Assembly: GCF_049116555.1 (NCBI RefSeq)
Contig: NZ_JAGDYT010000001.1
Coordinates: 186,001 to 250,000 of the forward strand
Reading direction: 5' to 3'
Origin: Maricaulis maris_C
GTDB taxonomy: Bacteria; Pseudomonadota; Alphaproteobacteria; Caulobacterales; Maricaulaceae
Length of the DNA stretch: 64,000 nucleotides
The translations under genes were made by a program, and so were the position numbers. The notes under the pieces are model-generated. The model searched no databases and was not told the DNA's origin. It saw nothing but the letters and a program-made list of their open reading frames with translations. Of the stretch, positions 22,148-30,191 are shown in pieces. The first letter of the stretch is position 1. Each line of letters begins with the position of its first letter.

Positions 22148-22504
22148 ATGGCGATTTCCGTTTTCACGATCCTCGGTGTCGCGACATCCCTTGCATCCGG
22201 CAATGCCCTCGCGAATCAAACCGAGTTGCGAAATCAGCGTGTGGTCGGAGTCTCAGTGCCTCGCATTGGATCGGGATATATAAGCTCGTTGGCGTTTGTC
22301 GACGTCGCAGCCCCGAATGGCGACCAAGAGCGGCTTTACATCAAATACTTCGGTCGCCACCAAGGCCTCCCTGCCCTTGGTGGTCGATGCGACTTTTGGG
22401 GTGAGGTCAGGCTTGTCAGTGGGTCGACCATCGAGGGAGCTGTCGATTCGGATGTGCCGTCCTTCCTCGTTTCGGAGTTCAAGTGCGGATATGTTTCCGA
22501 TTGA
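22148..22504 (+). CDS. Small exported protein of unknown function
   Basis: The 118-residue product begins with a signal peptide (AISVFTILGVATSLASGNALA, cleavage likely before NQT) and continues as a mostly beta domain with two cysteines that may pair (CDFWGE and KCGYVSD). GGGAGG lies upstream of ATG 22148. The base composition looks lower in GC than neighbours, and codon use is less biased, so transfer is possible. No family is recognised. Confidence 0.6.
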   Translation: MAISVFTILGVATSLASGNALANQTELRNQRVVGVSVPRIGSGYISSLAFVDVAAPNGDQERLYIKYFGRHQGLPALGGRCDFWGEVRLVSGSTIEGAVDSDVPSFLVSEFKCGYVSD

Positions 22505-22534
22505 CGCCCGGATGTGATTGGAGGGTCCGGCCCC

Positions 22535-22822
22535 TTACGGCAGTCCCGGAAAGCTCGTCACATACTCGATCTTGAGGTCCGGGAAGCTGGTCACGAGCTC
22601 GATCGTGAAATCCGGGAAGCTGTCGACGAATTCCCACTTTCCGCACGCGTCCGGGAAGGATGTGACGCGTTCCACCTTGAGGTCGGGAAAGCTGGTGACG
22701 ACCTCAACCCGGATATCGGGAAAGCTCTCCACCACCTGGACCCGCCCATGCAGGGGCATGCCATTGAACGTACAGTCAGGCTCAACGGGATCGGTGAAGA
22801 GGAGGGCGAGTTCGGCCAGCAT
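22535..22822 (-). CDS. Six-fold SFPD-repeat protein
   Basis: The 95-residue product has a 27-residue lead followed by six tandem repeats, residues 28-38, 39-49, 50-62, 63-73, 74-84 and 85-95, with the pattern hydrophobic-E-x-V-(T/D/E)-S-F-P-D-(L/F/I)-K. One repeat is stretched to 13 residues by ACGK. Alternating hydrophobic and polar residues suggest a beta-solenoid or propeller-like strand set. There is no signal peptide or membrane helix. It starts 44 bases downstream of the pntB stop on the same strand, so it could be the last gene of the transhydrogenase operon. I recall similar repeats in uncharacterised proteins of other bacteria, without function. Confidence 0.72.
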   Translation of the reverse strand: MLAELALLFTDPVEPDCTFNGMPLHGRVQVVESFPDIRVEVVTSFPDLKVERVTSFPDACGKWEFVDSFPDFTIELVTSFPDLKIEYVTSFPGLP

Positions 22823-22866
22823 GCGGTCCAGCCTGCCTCAGCGAGGCTGAACCGCAGCTGAAGGAT

Positions 22867-24270
22867 CTAGTCCAGCGCCTTCAGGATGCTCTCTGTCATC
22901 TTCTTCGCATCGCCCAGCAGCATCATCGTGTTGTCGCGGAAGAAGAGCGGGTTTTCGACGCCGGCATAGCCGGAGCCCAGCGAGCGCTTGATGAAGAAGA
23001 CCGTGCGCGCCTTCCAGACCTGCAGGACCGGCATGCCGTAGATCGGCGAGCCGGGATCGTCCTCGGCGGCGGGATTGGTGACGTCATTGGCACCGATCAC
23101 GAAGGCCACATCGGCGTTCGAGAAGTCGGAATTGATGTCTTCCAGCTCGAACACTTCATCATAGGGGACATTGGCTTCGGCCAGCAGGACATTCATGTGG
23201 CCCGGCATCCGTCCGGCGACCGGGTGGATGGCATAGGCGACGTCGACGCCCTCGGCCTTCAGCATGTCGCCCATCTCGCGCAGCGCGTGCTGGGCCTGGG
23301 CGACGGCCATGCCATAGCCCGGCACGATGATGACCTTGCCGGCATTCTTCATCACGAAGGCGGCGTCCTCAGCCGAGCCCTGTTTGGCATTGCCTTGCGG
23401 ACCGGCGGCAGCGGCGGCGTCGCCGGTCTCACCAAACCCGCCCAGGATGACCGAGATGAAGGAGCGATTCATGCCCTTGCACATGATGTAGGACAGGATC
23501 GCGCCGGACGAGCCGACCAGCGCACCGGTGACCAGAAGCGCGGTGTTCTCCAGCGTGAAGCCGAGCGCGGCGGCGGCCCAGCCGGAATAGGAGTTCAGCA
23601 TCGACACCACGACCGGCATGTCGGCGCCGCCGATCGGGATGATCAGCGTCACGCCCAGCACGAAAGCGGCCAGGGTGATCAGCCAGAAAGCGGTTTTTGC
23701 GTCGCCGCCCGACGCCATTAGGAAGGCGATCATGATGACGATGAAGCCACCCATGGCGATGTTCAGCAGGTGACGGGCCGGCAGCAGGATCGGCGCGCCG
23801 GACATGTTGCCGTTCAGCTTGGCAAAGGCGATCACCGAGCCGGAGAAAGTGATGGCACCGATCGCTGAACCAACCGCCAGCTCGAACAGGGAAAGCGGTT
23901 TCAGACCACCCATCGCATCGGCAATGTGGAAGGATTCCGGAGCGAACAGGGCCGCGGCAGCCACCAGCACGGCGGCGAGGCCAACCAGCGAGTGGAAGGC
24001 GGCGACCAGCTGCGGCATGGCGGTCATCGGGATGCGGCGGGCGATGATCGCTCCGATCCCGCCACCGATCATGACGCCGACAAAGATCAGGGCGATCGAG
24101 GTCCAGTCCAGATTGACGGCCAGCAATGTGGTGACAATGGCGATGGCCATGCCGGCCATGCCGAAGAAATTGCCGTGGCGCGCGGTTTCCGGATTGGACA
24201 GGCCCCGCAGCGCGAAGATGAACAGGATCCCCGAGGCGAGGTAGAGAAGAGCTGCAAGATTCGCGGACAT
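22867..24270 (-). CDS. pntB: NAD(P) transhydrogenase subunit beta
   Basis: The 467-residue protein carries the membrane domain (about 1-265, eight or nine helices) and the soluble NADP-binding domain III (about 290-467) with VIIVPGYGMAVAQAQHAL, AIHPVAGRMPGHMNVLLAEANVPYD and VIGANDVTNPAAEDDPGSPIYGMPVL. With PntA it couples hydride transfer from NADH to NADP with proton entry across the inner membrane. The start follows pntA2 by two bases. The split-alpha, single-beta form is usual in alphaproteobacteria. Confidence 0.97.
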   Translation of the reverse strand: MSANLAALLYLASGILFIFALRGLSNPETARHGNFFGMAGMAIAIVTTLLAVNLDWTSIALIFVGVMIGGGIGAIIARRIPMTAMPQLVAAFHSLVGLAAVLVAAAALFAPESFHIADAMGGLKPLSLFELAVGSAIGAITFSGSVIAFAKLNGNMSGAPILLPARHLLNIAMGGFIVIMIAFLMASGGDAKTAFWLITLAAFVLGVTLIIPIGGADMPVVVSMLNSYSGWAAAALGFTLENTALLVTGALVGSSGAILSYIMCKGMNRSFISVILGGFGETGDAAAAAGPQGNAKQGSAEDAAFVMKNAGKVIIVPGYGMAVAQAQHALREMGDMLKAEGVDVAYAIHPVAGRMPGHMNVLLAEANVPYDEVFELEDINSDFSNADVAFVIGANDVTNPAAEDDPGSPIYGMPVLQVWKARTVFFIKRSLGSGYAGVENPLFFRDNTMMLLGDAKKMTESILKALD

Positions 24271-24272
24271 CC

Positions 24273-24611
24273 CTAGCGCTCCTTCTTCTTGTACATGGCG
24301 AGCATGCGCTGGGTGACCAGGAAGCCGCCGAATATGTTCACGCTGGCGAGGATGATGGCGACAAAGCCCAGGCCTCGGGAGAAGCCGGCACCGCCGGCGG
24401 CCTCGGCCGTTGCGGCGGCATCACCACCACCGGTCGCGGTCGCCGTGGCGGCCAGAAGCGCGCCGACGATAATGACCGAGGAGATGGCATTGGTGACGGC
24501 CATCAGCGGCGTGTGCAGGGCCGGCGTCACCGACCAGACGACGTAATAGCCCACGAAGACCGCCAGGACGAAAATCGCCAGGCGGAAGATGACGGGATCA
24601 ACGGCTTCCAT
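24273..24611 (-). CDS. pntA2: NAD(P) transhydrogenase subunit alpha, membrane part
   Basis: The 112-residue protein is the C-terminal membrane portion of PntA, encoded separately, with three or four helices (about 8-27, 34-58, 82-104). VIFRLAIFVLAVFVGYYVVWSVTPALHTPLMAVTNAISSVIIVGAL is the signature. It forms the proton channel with PntB. It lies two bases before pntB and seven bases after the small membrane protein gene. Confidence 0.93.
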   Translation of the reverse strand: MEAVDPVIFRLAIFVLAVFVGYYVVWSVTPALHTPLMAVTNAISSVIIVGALLAATATATGGGDAAATAEAAGGAGFSRGLGFVAIILASVNIFGGFLVTQRMLAMYKKKER

Positions 24612-24617
24612 TTCGTT

Positions 24618-24860
24618 TTACTCCGCGGTCGTGGTGCGCTTCGTCAGAAGCAGTCCACCAACAATAAGAAGAATCGAGCCGATCAGGCTCCAGCCGAAAG
24701 CGAACAGGTTGAACTGGACGAACTGGTTGCCGTGTACGCCGCTCGCATCGGCGCTGCCAGAGATCGCCACCACGTCGAACATGGCCACAACACTCAGACC
24801 GACGAGCACGCAACTCGTGGCTCCAAATCCCAGCTGTGCGTATCCTACAAGTCGATTCAC
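24618..24860 (-). CDS. Small membrane protein inside the pnt operon
   Basis: The 80-residue product has two hydrophobic segments (about 10-30 and 50-72) joined by a polar loop, with a basic end KRTTTAE. It starts with GTG overlapping the pntA1 stop (GTGA) and ends seven bases before pntA2. Most split transhydrogenase operons have pntA1 directly followed by pntA2. The function is unknown; a role in assembly of the transhydrogenase is a guess from position. Confidence 0.75.
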   Translation of the reverse strand: MNRLVGYAQLGFGATSCVLVGLSVVAMFDVVAISGSADASGVHGNQFVQFNLFAFGWSLIGSILLIVGGLLLTKRTTTAE

Positions 24861-25987
24861 GCGTTGTCCTTCACCAGGCTCGGATGCACGATGGCACCAT
24901 CCTTGGTCAGCGCCATGCCCTGGATGACTTCATCATCCCAGTGCGGGGCGAGGCCGCCGTCCTCATTGACGAGGAGGGGCAGAAGATTGGCGAGATTCTT
25001 GGCGTAGAGCGCCGAGGCGTCAGCGGCGAGGCGGCCGGCGAGATTGCCATAGCCGGCGATCTTGACCCCCTTGTGTTCGACGACTTCATCCACCTTGGTC
25101 AGTTCGCAATTGCCGCCATTGGGGGCGGCGAGATCGATGATGACCGAGCCCGGCTTCATGGTCTCGACCATGGCCTTGCTGACCAGGGTCGGGGCCGGGC
25201 GGCCGGGGATCAGCGCCGTGGTGATGACGATGTCCTGCTTGGCGATGTGGCTGGCCACCAGTTCGGCCTGTTTGGCCTGGTATTCCGGTGACATCTGCTT
25301 GGCGTAGCCGCCGGCGGTTTCGGCTTGTTTGAACTCGTCATCCTCGACGGCGATGAATCTTGCACCGAGCGAGGCGACCTGTTCCTTCACCGCCGGCCGG
25401 ACATCGGTGGCGGTGACAATGGCGCCGAGGCGGCGCGCCGTGGCGATGGCCTGCAGACCGGCCACGCCGACCCCCATCACGAAGGTCTTGGCCGGGGCGA
25501 CCGTGCCGGCCGCTGTCATCATCATCGGGAAGGCGCGGCCATAAAGCTCTGCACCCTCGATCACGGCGCGGTAGCCGGCGAGGTTGGCTTGCGATGACAG
25601 CGCGTCCATGGCTTGGGCGCGGGTGATGCGCGGCACGAATTCCATGGCGAGGGCGTCGATCCCGGCCTTGGCCAGGCCTTCCGCCATCTTGGTATTGCCG
25701 TGCGGACTGAGATGGGAGACCAGCAGGACGCCCTTCAGCTTGGCCAGCGTCGCCTCGTCCGGGCTGCGCACCGCGAAGAGCGCGTCGGCGCCCTTGAGTG
25801 TTGCGGCTGCGGTGCCGATCTTCGCACCTGCATCAGCAAAGGCCTCATCGGTCACGGCGGCGGTCAGGCCCGCGCCCTTCTCGATGGCGACTTCATGGCC
25901 GGCAGCCACGAATTTCTTGACGGTTTCAGGGGTGGCTGCCACGCGAGTCTCGCCCGCATGTCGTTCTTTCAGAATGGCAATTCGCAT
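24857..25987 (-). CDS. pntA1: NAD(P) transhydrogenase subunit alpha, NAD-binding part
   Basis: The 376-residue soluble domain I binds NAD(H). It opens RIAILKERHAGETRVAATPETVKKF and contains GVGVAGLQAIATARRLGAIVTATDVRPAVKEQV (about 176-210), the dinucleotide-binding fold, and the RPAPTLVS and DLAAPNGGNCE loops. The protein is similar to alanine dehydrogenase but the context makes the transhydrogenase clear. It is the first pnt gene of the operon. Confidence 0.96.
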   Translation of the reverse strand: MRIAILKERHAGETRVAATPETVKKFVAAGHEVAIEKGAGLTAAVTDEAFADAGAKIGTAAATLKGADALFAVRSPDEATLAKLKGVLLVSHLSPHGNTKMAEGLAKAGIDALAMEFVPRITRAQAMDALSSQANLAGYRAVIEGAELYGRAFPMMMTAAGTVAPAKTFVMGVGVAGLQAIATARRLGAIVTATDVRPAVKEQVASLGARFIAVEDDEFKQAETAGGYAKQMSPEYQAKQAELVASHIAKQDIVITTALIPGRPAPTLVSKAMVETMKPGSVIIDLAAPNGGNCELTKVDEVVEHKGVKIAGYGNLAGRLAADASALYAKNLANLLPLLVNEDGGLAPHWDDEVIQGMALTKDGAIVHPSLVKDNA

Positions 25988-26116
25988 TTCGTCCCGCCGC
26001 TCATGGCTCGATGCGGCGAGGATGCGCGAATTCTCCCGTGAGGGGAAGGCCCCTCCGGGAAATTTCTAGACCGGAAACTGGGAAATTTTGTGCAGTGCGA
26101 AGGGGCGGCGAGGAAA

Positions 26117-26422
26117 TCAGCCGCCAAACACCATACCGAACAACTGAACAATGCCGCCGCAGACAAGGCTGAAGAAGAAAAGTCCGCCCAGGGTGACATA
26201 CCAGGATGTCTTCATGCCGAGTGCGAGGCCGAGCACGCCGCCGACCACGGCGGTGGCGATCAGGCCGCCCAGCCAGTCCATGCCCACAGCAAAGACGAGG
26301 GTGAGGTAGAGCACGCTCACCACGGTGAGCAGGCTGCCCCACACCGAAACCGCGATGAATCCGCCAAAGGTGGCTTTCTGGTCGGCGATGTCCATTTCGC
26401 CACGAACATAATCAGACGCCAT
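26117..26422 (-). CDS. aa3-type cytochrome oxidase subunit IV-like protein
   Basis: The 101-residue protein has the short motif YVRGEMDIADQKATFGGFIAVSVWGS followed by three hydrophobic segments (about 27-48, 52-67, 73-98). The N-terminal part resembles the bacterial aa3 oxidase subunit IV family; its added helices make it longer than the 50-residue subunit. It lies 130 bases upstream of pntA1 on the same strand and may share its promoter. A direct role in oxidase is not certain. Confidence 0.65.
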   Translation of the reverse strand: MASDYVRGEMDIADQKATFGGFIAVSVWGSLLTVVSVLYLTLVFAVGMDWLGGLIATAVVGGVLGLALGMKTSWYVTLGGLFFFSLVCGGIVQLFGMVFGG

Positions 26423-26596
26423 TGGTCTCTACCTCCGTCAAATTCAGTTTCGAGCGGATAGCACGCGTTGAAAGCCCCGCCAAGATGGCAGCGCCATTTG
26501 CCGCAGGTGACAGCTGTCATGCGCGAAAGGTGACGCCTGTGTCTGCCCGTCGCCGAGCGCCCCGTCCAGCATGAGGACAGACAAAGGAGTTTCCCC

Positions 26597-27169
26597 ATGA
26601 CCGATCTCAAAACTGTCTTCCTCAATGAACGCCGCCGCTACAGCGCTGAAGCCGGTGGCGGGGTGTCACTGCCGGTCGCTGGCGCCATCTACTGGGCAGG
26701 CCTCGCCATTGCCGGCGCCTATATGGATCCGACTGACTGGGCCTATACGGCGGCCGCCTTCTCGGGCGCCATCTTCCCGCTTGGCATCCTCTTGCAGGGT
26801 GTTTTCAAATCCCCCTTCATGAAGGCGAAATCGCCCCTATCCGGAGTTACGACAGCCGCCATTGTTGCCATCAACCTGCTCTGGCCGATCCACATGATCG
26901 TCATCTGGACCGCGCCCCAGGCCGCCCCGCTCACCCTCGCGATCGGGATGAGCCTGCATTGGCCAATCATCGGCTGGGGCTATGCCTCCAGGGTCTGCAT
27001 GGTCCATGCGATTGTCCGGGTCGCGGCCGTAACCGCGATCTTCTTCCTCGCGCCGCAATACAGCCTGGTCGGCATTCCGCTCGTGGTGAGCGGCCTTTAC
27101 CTGCTGGCCGCTGCCGGGCTTTCATGGGAATCGAACCGCTATCGCCGCCTGATTGCGGCAATGGCCTGA
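26597..27169 (+). CDS. Polytopic membrane protein linked to a DesK/DesR pair
   Basis: The 190-residue protein has five or six membrane segments (about 25-42, 50-66, 84-104, 109-126, 136-155, 157-176). AAAGGAG precedes the ATG. It is followed after 17 bases by the histidine kinase gene and then the response regulator. Membrane protein plus DesK-DesR triplets often regulate envelope or membrane properties. It resembles the DUF7010 group, but I am not sure. Confidence 0.7.
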   Translation: MTDLKTVFLNERRRYSAEAGGGVSLPVAGAIYWAGLAIAGAYMDPTDWAYTAAAFSGAIFPLGILLQGVFKSPFMKAKSPLSGVTTAAIVAINLLWPIHMIVIWTAPQAAPLTLAIGMSLHWPIIGWGYASRVCMVHAIVRVAAVTAIFFLAPQYSLVGIPLVVSGLYLLAAAGLSWESNRYRRLIAAMA

Positions 27170-27186
27170 GAAAGGCTGACGGATCC

Positions 27187-28287
27187 GTGATTGCCCTGCG
27201 CACGCTGATATCGCCGAACCGGCCGTGGATACACCTGCTCTATCTGGGCATGTTCTTTTTCGGCTGGCTCTACCTGCCGCCGACGCGACTCGAAGCGGCC
27301 CTGGGGCTGGTCAGCATGGCCGGCTTCATCGGTCTGTATGTCTTTGTCATGCGGCGGATGGACTGGACGGTCTATCCTGCAGCCCTCATCACCAGCTTGC
27401 TTGGATTGCTGCTGGTTCCACAGACGCTTGGTGGCGGCGTCTATTTCGTCTTCGCTGCGGCCATGCTGGGCCGCCTCGACTGGACGCTGCGCCTGTGGGC
27501 GGCCATGGCACTTCTTGCGGTGACCGGGATCAGCGCCATCTGGATCTACGCGCCGACCCCGCTCTTCGCGCTTGCCCTGGCGGGATTGGGCGCGATGGCC
27601 GCCGGCGGGTCGATGATCGCGGCGCGCCATGAACGCGAGGCGGATCAAGCCGAGGAGACCCGCAGTCGCGCCGCCCGCGAGGGAGCAGAGGCCGAACGTC
27701 AGCGCATTGCCCGCGACTTGCATGACTTGCTTGGCCAGACCCTGTCGACTGTTACCTTGAAGGCGGAGATCGCCGAACGCCTTCTTGGCCAGGACGCCGA
27801 TCGGGCGCTGACCGAGCTGAGGGCGATCCAGACGATCTCCCGCCAGGCACTGGCCGATATGCGGGAAGCGGTGATCGGCCTGCGCGGCCGAAAGCTGGGC
27901 GAGGCGATGAGCGAAGGCGTCCAGCGCCTCGCCGATACCGGCGTCTCGGCCCGTCTTGATGGCGCCGCGGATGCCGCGCAGCTTTCGGACGAGGTCTCGA
28001 CCGCCCTCGCCATGGTTGTGCGCGAGGCTGTTACAAATATCATCCGCCATGCCGACGCAGGTGACGCGGCGCTTGTCTTTTCAAAACAGGGTGATGTGGT
28101 TTGCCTTGCTATCCAGGATGATGGGTGCGGCGATGCCGACCCGTCCGGGGGCGGGCTGAGCGGTCTGCGCGCTCGCCTTGAAGCGCTGGGTGGTGCACTT
28201 GACGTGGCGCCGGGCAGTGATGGCCGCGGAACGGTTCTGACGGCGACCCTGCCGACCAAGACGCAAGGATTCGGAGCGCAGCAATGA
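27187..28287 (+). CDS. Sensor histidine kinase, NarL/DesK type
   Basis: The 366-residue kinase has a membrane sensor of five or six helices (about 10-150) and no extracytoplasmic domain. A signalling helix (HEREADQAEETRSRAAREGAEAE) leads to the HisKA_3 motif RQRIARDLHDLLGQTLSTV (phospho-His near 181). The HATPase domain has REAVTNIIRHA and DDGCGDADPSGGGLSGLRARL. The start is GTG 27187; the frame extends further upstream but into the previous gene. It overlaps the regulator gene by four bases. Membrane fluidity is the cue in the DesK family; here the cue is unknown. Confidence 0.9.
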   Translation: MIALRTLISPNRPWIHLLYLGMFFFGWLYLPPTRLEAALGLVSMAGFIGLYVFVMRRMDWTVYPAALITSLLGLLLVPQTLGGGVYFVFAAAMLGRLDWTLRLWAAMALLAVTGISAIWIYAPTPLFALALAGLGAMAAGGSMIAARHEREADQAEETRSRAAREGAEAERQRIARDLHDLLGQTLSTVTLKAEIAERLLGQDADRALTELRAIQTISRQALADMREAVIGLRGRKLGEAMSEGVQRLADTGVSARLDGAADAAQLSDEVSTALAMVVREAVTNIIRHADAGDAALVFSKQGDVVCLAIQDDGCGDADPSGGGLSGLRARLEALGGALDVAPGSDGRGTVLTATLPTKTQGFGAQQ

Positions 28288-28886
28288 TCAAGGTCGTGAT
28301 CGCCGAGGACCAGACCCTATTGCGCGACGCGCTGGCGACGCTTCTGGGCCTGGAGCGCGATATCGAGGTGGTCGGACTCGCCGGCAATGGGCGCGAAGCC
28401 CATGACGTTGTTCGCCGCAAGGATCCCGATCTGGTCCTCACTGATATCGAGATGCCGGACATGACGGGGCTGGAGTTGGCTGACCTCCTGCGTCGGGAGG
28501 ACGCGCGCACCCGTGTGTTGATCGTGACGACCTTTGATCGGCCCGGCTATTTGCGTCGGGCGATGGAGGCGGGCGTGTCCGGCTTCATTCTCAAGGATGG
28601 ACCGTCAGCTGACCTGGCCGGCGCGATCCGGCGGGTGATGGCGGGCGAGCGCGTGGTGGCACCGGAGCTGGCAGCGCGCGCCTGGGACGAAGCTGATCCG
28701 CTCAGTGATGCCGAGCGTCGTCTCCTGCGACTGGCCGAGGCCGGGCTCGACAGTGCGGCCATGGCGGAGGCGTCCGGTCTGGCTCGCGGTACCGTACGCA
28801 ATTACCTGCACAGCGCGATCAGCAAGCTGGGCGCGGCCAACCGGATCGAGGCTGCACGGCGGGCCCGACAAAAGGGGTGGTTGTAG
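28284..28886 (+). CDS. LuxR-type response regulator
   Basis: The 200-residue regulator has a receiver domain (about 1-118) with the acidic pair in IAEDQ (Glu-Asp, 8-9) and phospho-acceptor Asp in LVLTDIEMPDMTGLEL (about 54), followed by TFDRPGYLRRAMEAGVSGFILKDG. The C-terminal GerE helix-turn-helix spans about 135-200 (LSDAERRLLRLAEAGLDSAAMAEASGLARGTVRNYLHSAISKLGAANR). Translation starts within the kinase stop (ATGA). It should control a nearby membrane-protein operon, perhaps its own. Confidence 0.93.
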   Translation: MIKVVIAEDQTLLRDALATLLGLERDIEVVGLAGNGREAHDVVRRKDPDLVLTDIEMPDMTGLELADLLRREDARTRVLIVTTFDRPGYLRRAMEAGVSGFILKDGPSADLAGAIRRVMAGERVVAPELAARAWDEADPLSDAERRLLRLAEAGLDSAAMAEASGLARGTVRNYLHSAISKLGAANRIEAARRARQKGWL

Positions 28887-28936
28887 AAAATCCACTGGCC
28901 TAGACTGGTCGGGCTGCTGCCAGTCCGGAGTTCCGC

Positions 28937-29194
28937 ATGCGCATTCCCTTCGCCCTTTGGTCGGCCGTGATCGCCCTTCTGGTCTTTGCCGGGATGGCAG
29001 CGCGGGAGTTCCTCAATTTCGGCTCGATCGAGTTCGCCTATCTCTGGCCCATCGGGCTCAAGATCGGTGGCGTTTGGCTGGCCTTGGTGATTGTGGTCAC
29101 GATCATTGGCGGTCTGCGCAAGGCCACGACGGCCTCGCCGGACGCGCTGCCGGATGATGTGGCTCGCGAGCTCCGGCGTCACCCGGAAGACTGA
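28937..29194 (+). CDS. Small two-helix membrane protein
   Basis: The 85-residue product has two hydrophobic segments (about 6-20 and 37-60) and an acidic/basic soluble tail ending DDVARELRRHPED. It follows the DesR-like gene by 50 bases and may be on the same transcript. No family is recognised. Confidence 0.55.
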   Translation: MRIPFALWSAVIALLVFAGMAAREFLNFGSIEFAYLWPIGLKIGGVWLALVIVVTIIGGLRKATTASPDALPDDVARELRRHPED

Positions 29195-29212
29195 TCGACA
29201 AAAACCGGAGCT

Positions 29213-30160
29213 TCAGCCCCAGCCCGGACCGGTCAGGACTTCCAATCCGGCCGCGACGGCGACCGGTTGATCGAGGATGAGATGGTGTTCCGCATTCGGG
29301 ATCGACACCATGGTCGTTTCCGGTCCGAACAGGTCGCCCATGAAGGCCCAGACCTCGTCATTCACAAGACGCGAATCCGCGCCCCGGAACAGGGCGATCC
29401 GGGTTTTCAGAGCGTCGACAATATCGGCTGGTGGCGGGCGGTCATAATCCAGCTTGTCCCAGAGCTTGGGATCGAATTTCCAGGTCCAGCCCTGCGTGCC
29501 GTCCGGCCGAGTGATCTCCTTCAGAGATTGCCGGGCGATATGGTCCAGCAGGAAGGCATTCTCGCAGCCTTGCTCGGGCAGGAGGCGAAAGCGCGCCAAT
29601 GCCGCGTCGAAGGAATTATAGATCATGCCGCCCCGCGAGGGCGGTGACGAGCGGCGCTGTTCCTGGCTGGGCCGGATGGGGCTGTCGAGCACGGCAATCC
29701 CGGCCAGCTGGTCGCCATGTTCCATAGCCGTGGCGACAGAGACAAAACCGCCAAAGGAATGGCCAACGAGGAAGGGCTTGCCGGCCTCGAAGGCACCGCC
29801 ATCCTGGCCCGCGGCGAGGACTTCCAGCGCGTAGGTCGCCATGCTGTAGCGGTCGCGATGATCACTGTCTCCCATGCCTGAGAGGTCGAGCGCGACCACG
29901 CGGCGGGTCTCGGACAGGAAGGGGGCGATACTGTCCCACCAGTCCTTGTGAGCGACCCCGCCATGGACAAGGATCAGGCCGGGCGCGCCGCGCTTGCCCC
30001 AGGCCTTCCAGCAAATCGTTGCGTCCTCGACCGACACGCTGCCGCGATCGGTCGGAACATCAAGGGCCTTGAGAAACCAGTCCGGGGTTGGCGGTCTGGC
30101 GCCATTGAACTGAACAAGGGGAGCTGGCGGGCGGGGGGAGGTGGCGGCTTTTTGGCTCAT
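29213..30160 (-). CDS. Alpha/beta hydrolase
   Basis: The 315-residue protein has the oxyanion HGG after VH (LILVHGGVAHKDWWDSIAPFL, about 60-80), the nucleophile elbow VGHSFGG (about 130, Ser) and the catalytic His in NAEHHLILDQPVA near the end. A cap of about 90 residues separates the elbow from the acid-histidine part. The substrate is unknown. It is monocistronic and convergent with the small membrane protein. Confidence 0.88.
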   Translation of the reverse strand: MSQKAATSPRPPAPLVQFNGARPPTPDWFLKALDVPTDRGSVSVEDATICWKAWGKRGAPGLILVHGGVAHKDWWDSIAPFLSETRRVVALDLSGMGDSDHRDRYSMATYALEVLAAGQDGGAFEAGKPFLVGHSFGGFVSVATAMEHGDQLAGIAVLDSPIRPSQEQRRSSPPSRGGMIYNSFDAALARFRLLPEQGCENAFLLDHIARQSLKEITRPDGTQGWTWKFDPKLWDKLDYDRPPPADIVDALKTRIALFRGADSRLVNDEVWAFMGDLFGPETTMVSIPNAEHHLILDQPVAVAAGLEVLTGPGWG

Positions 30161-30191
30161 GACCTAGCGCTAGACCCGAGGGGCGGTGGCG

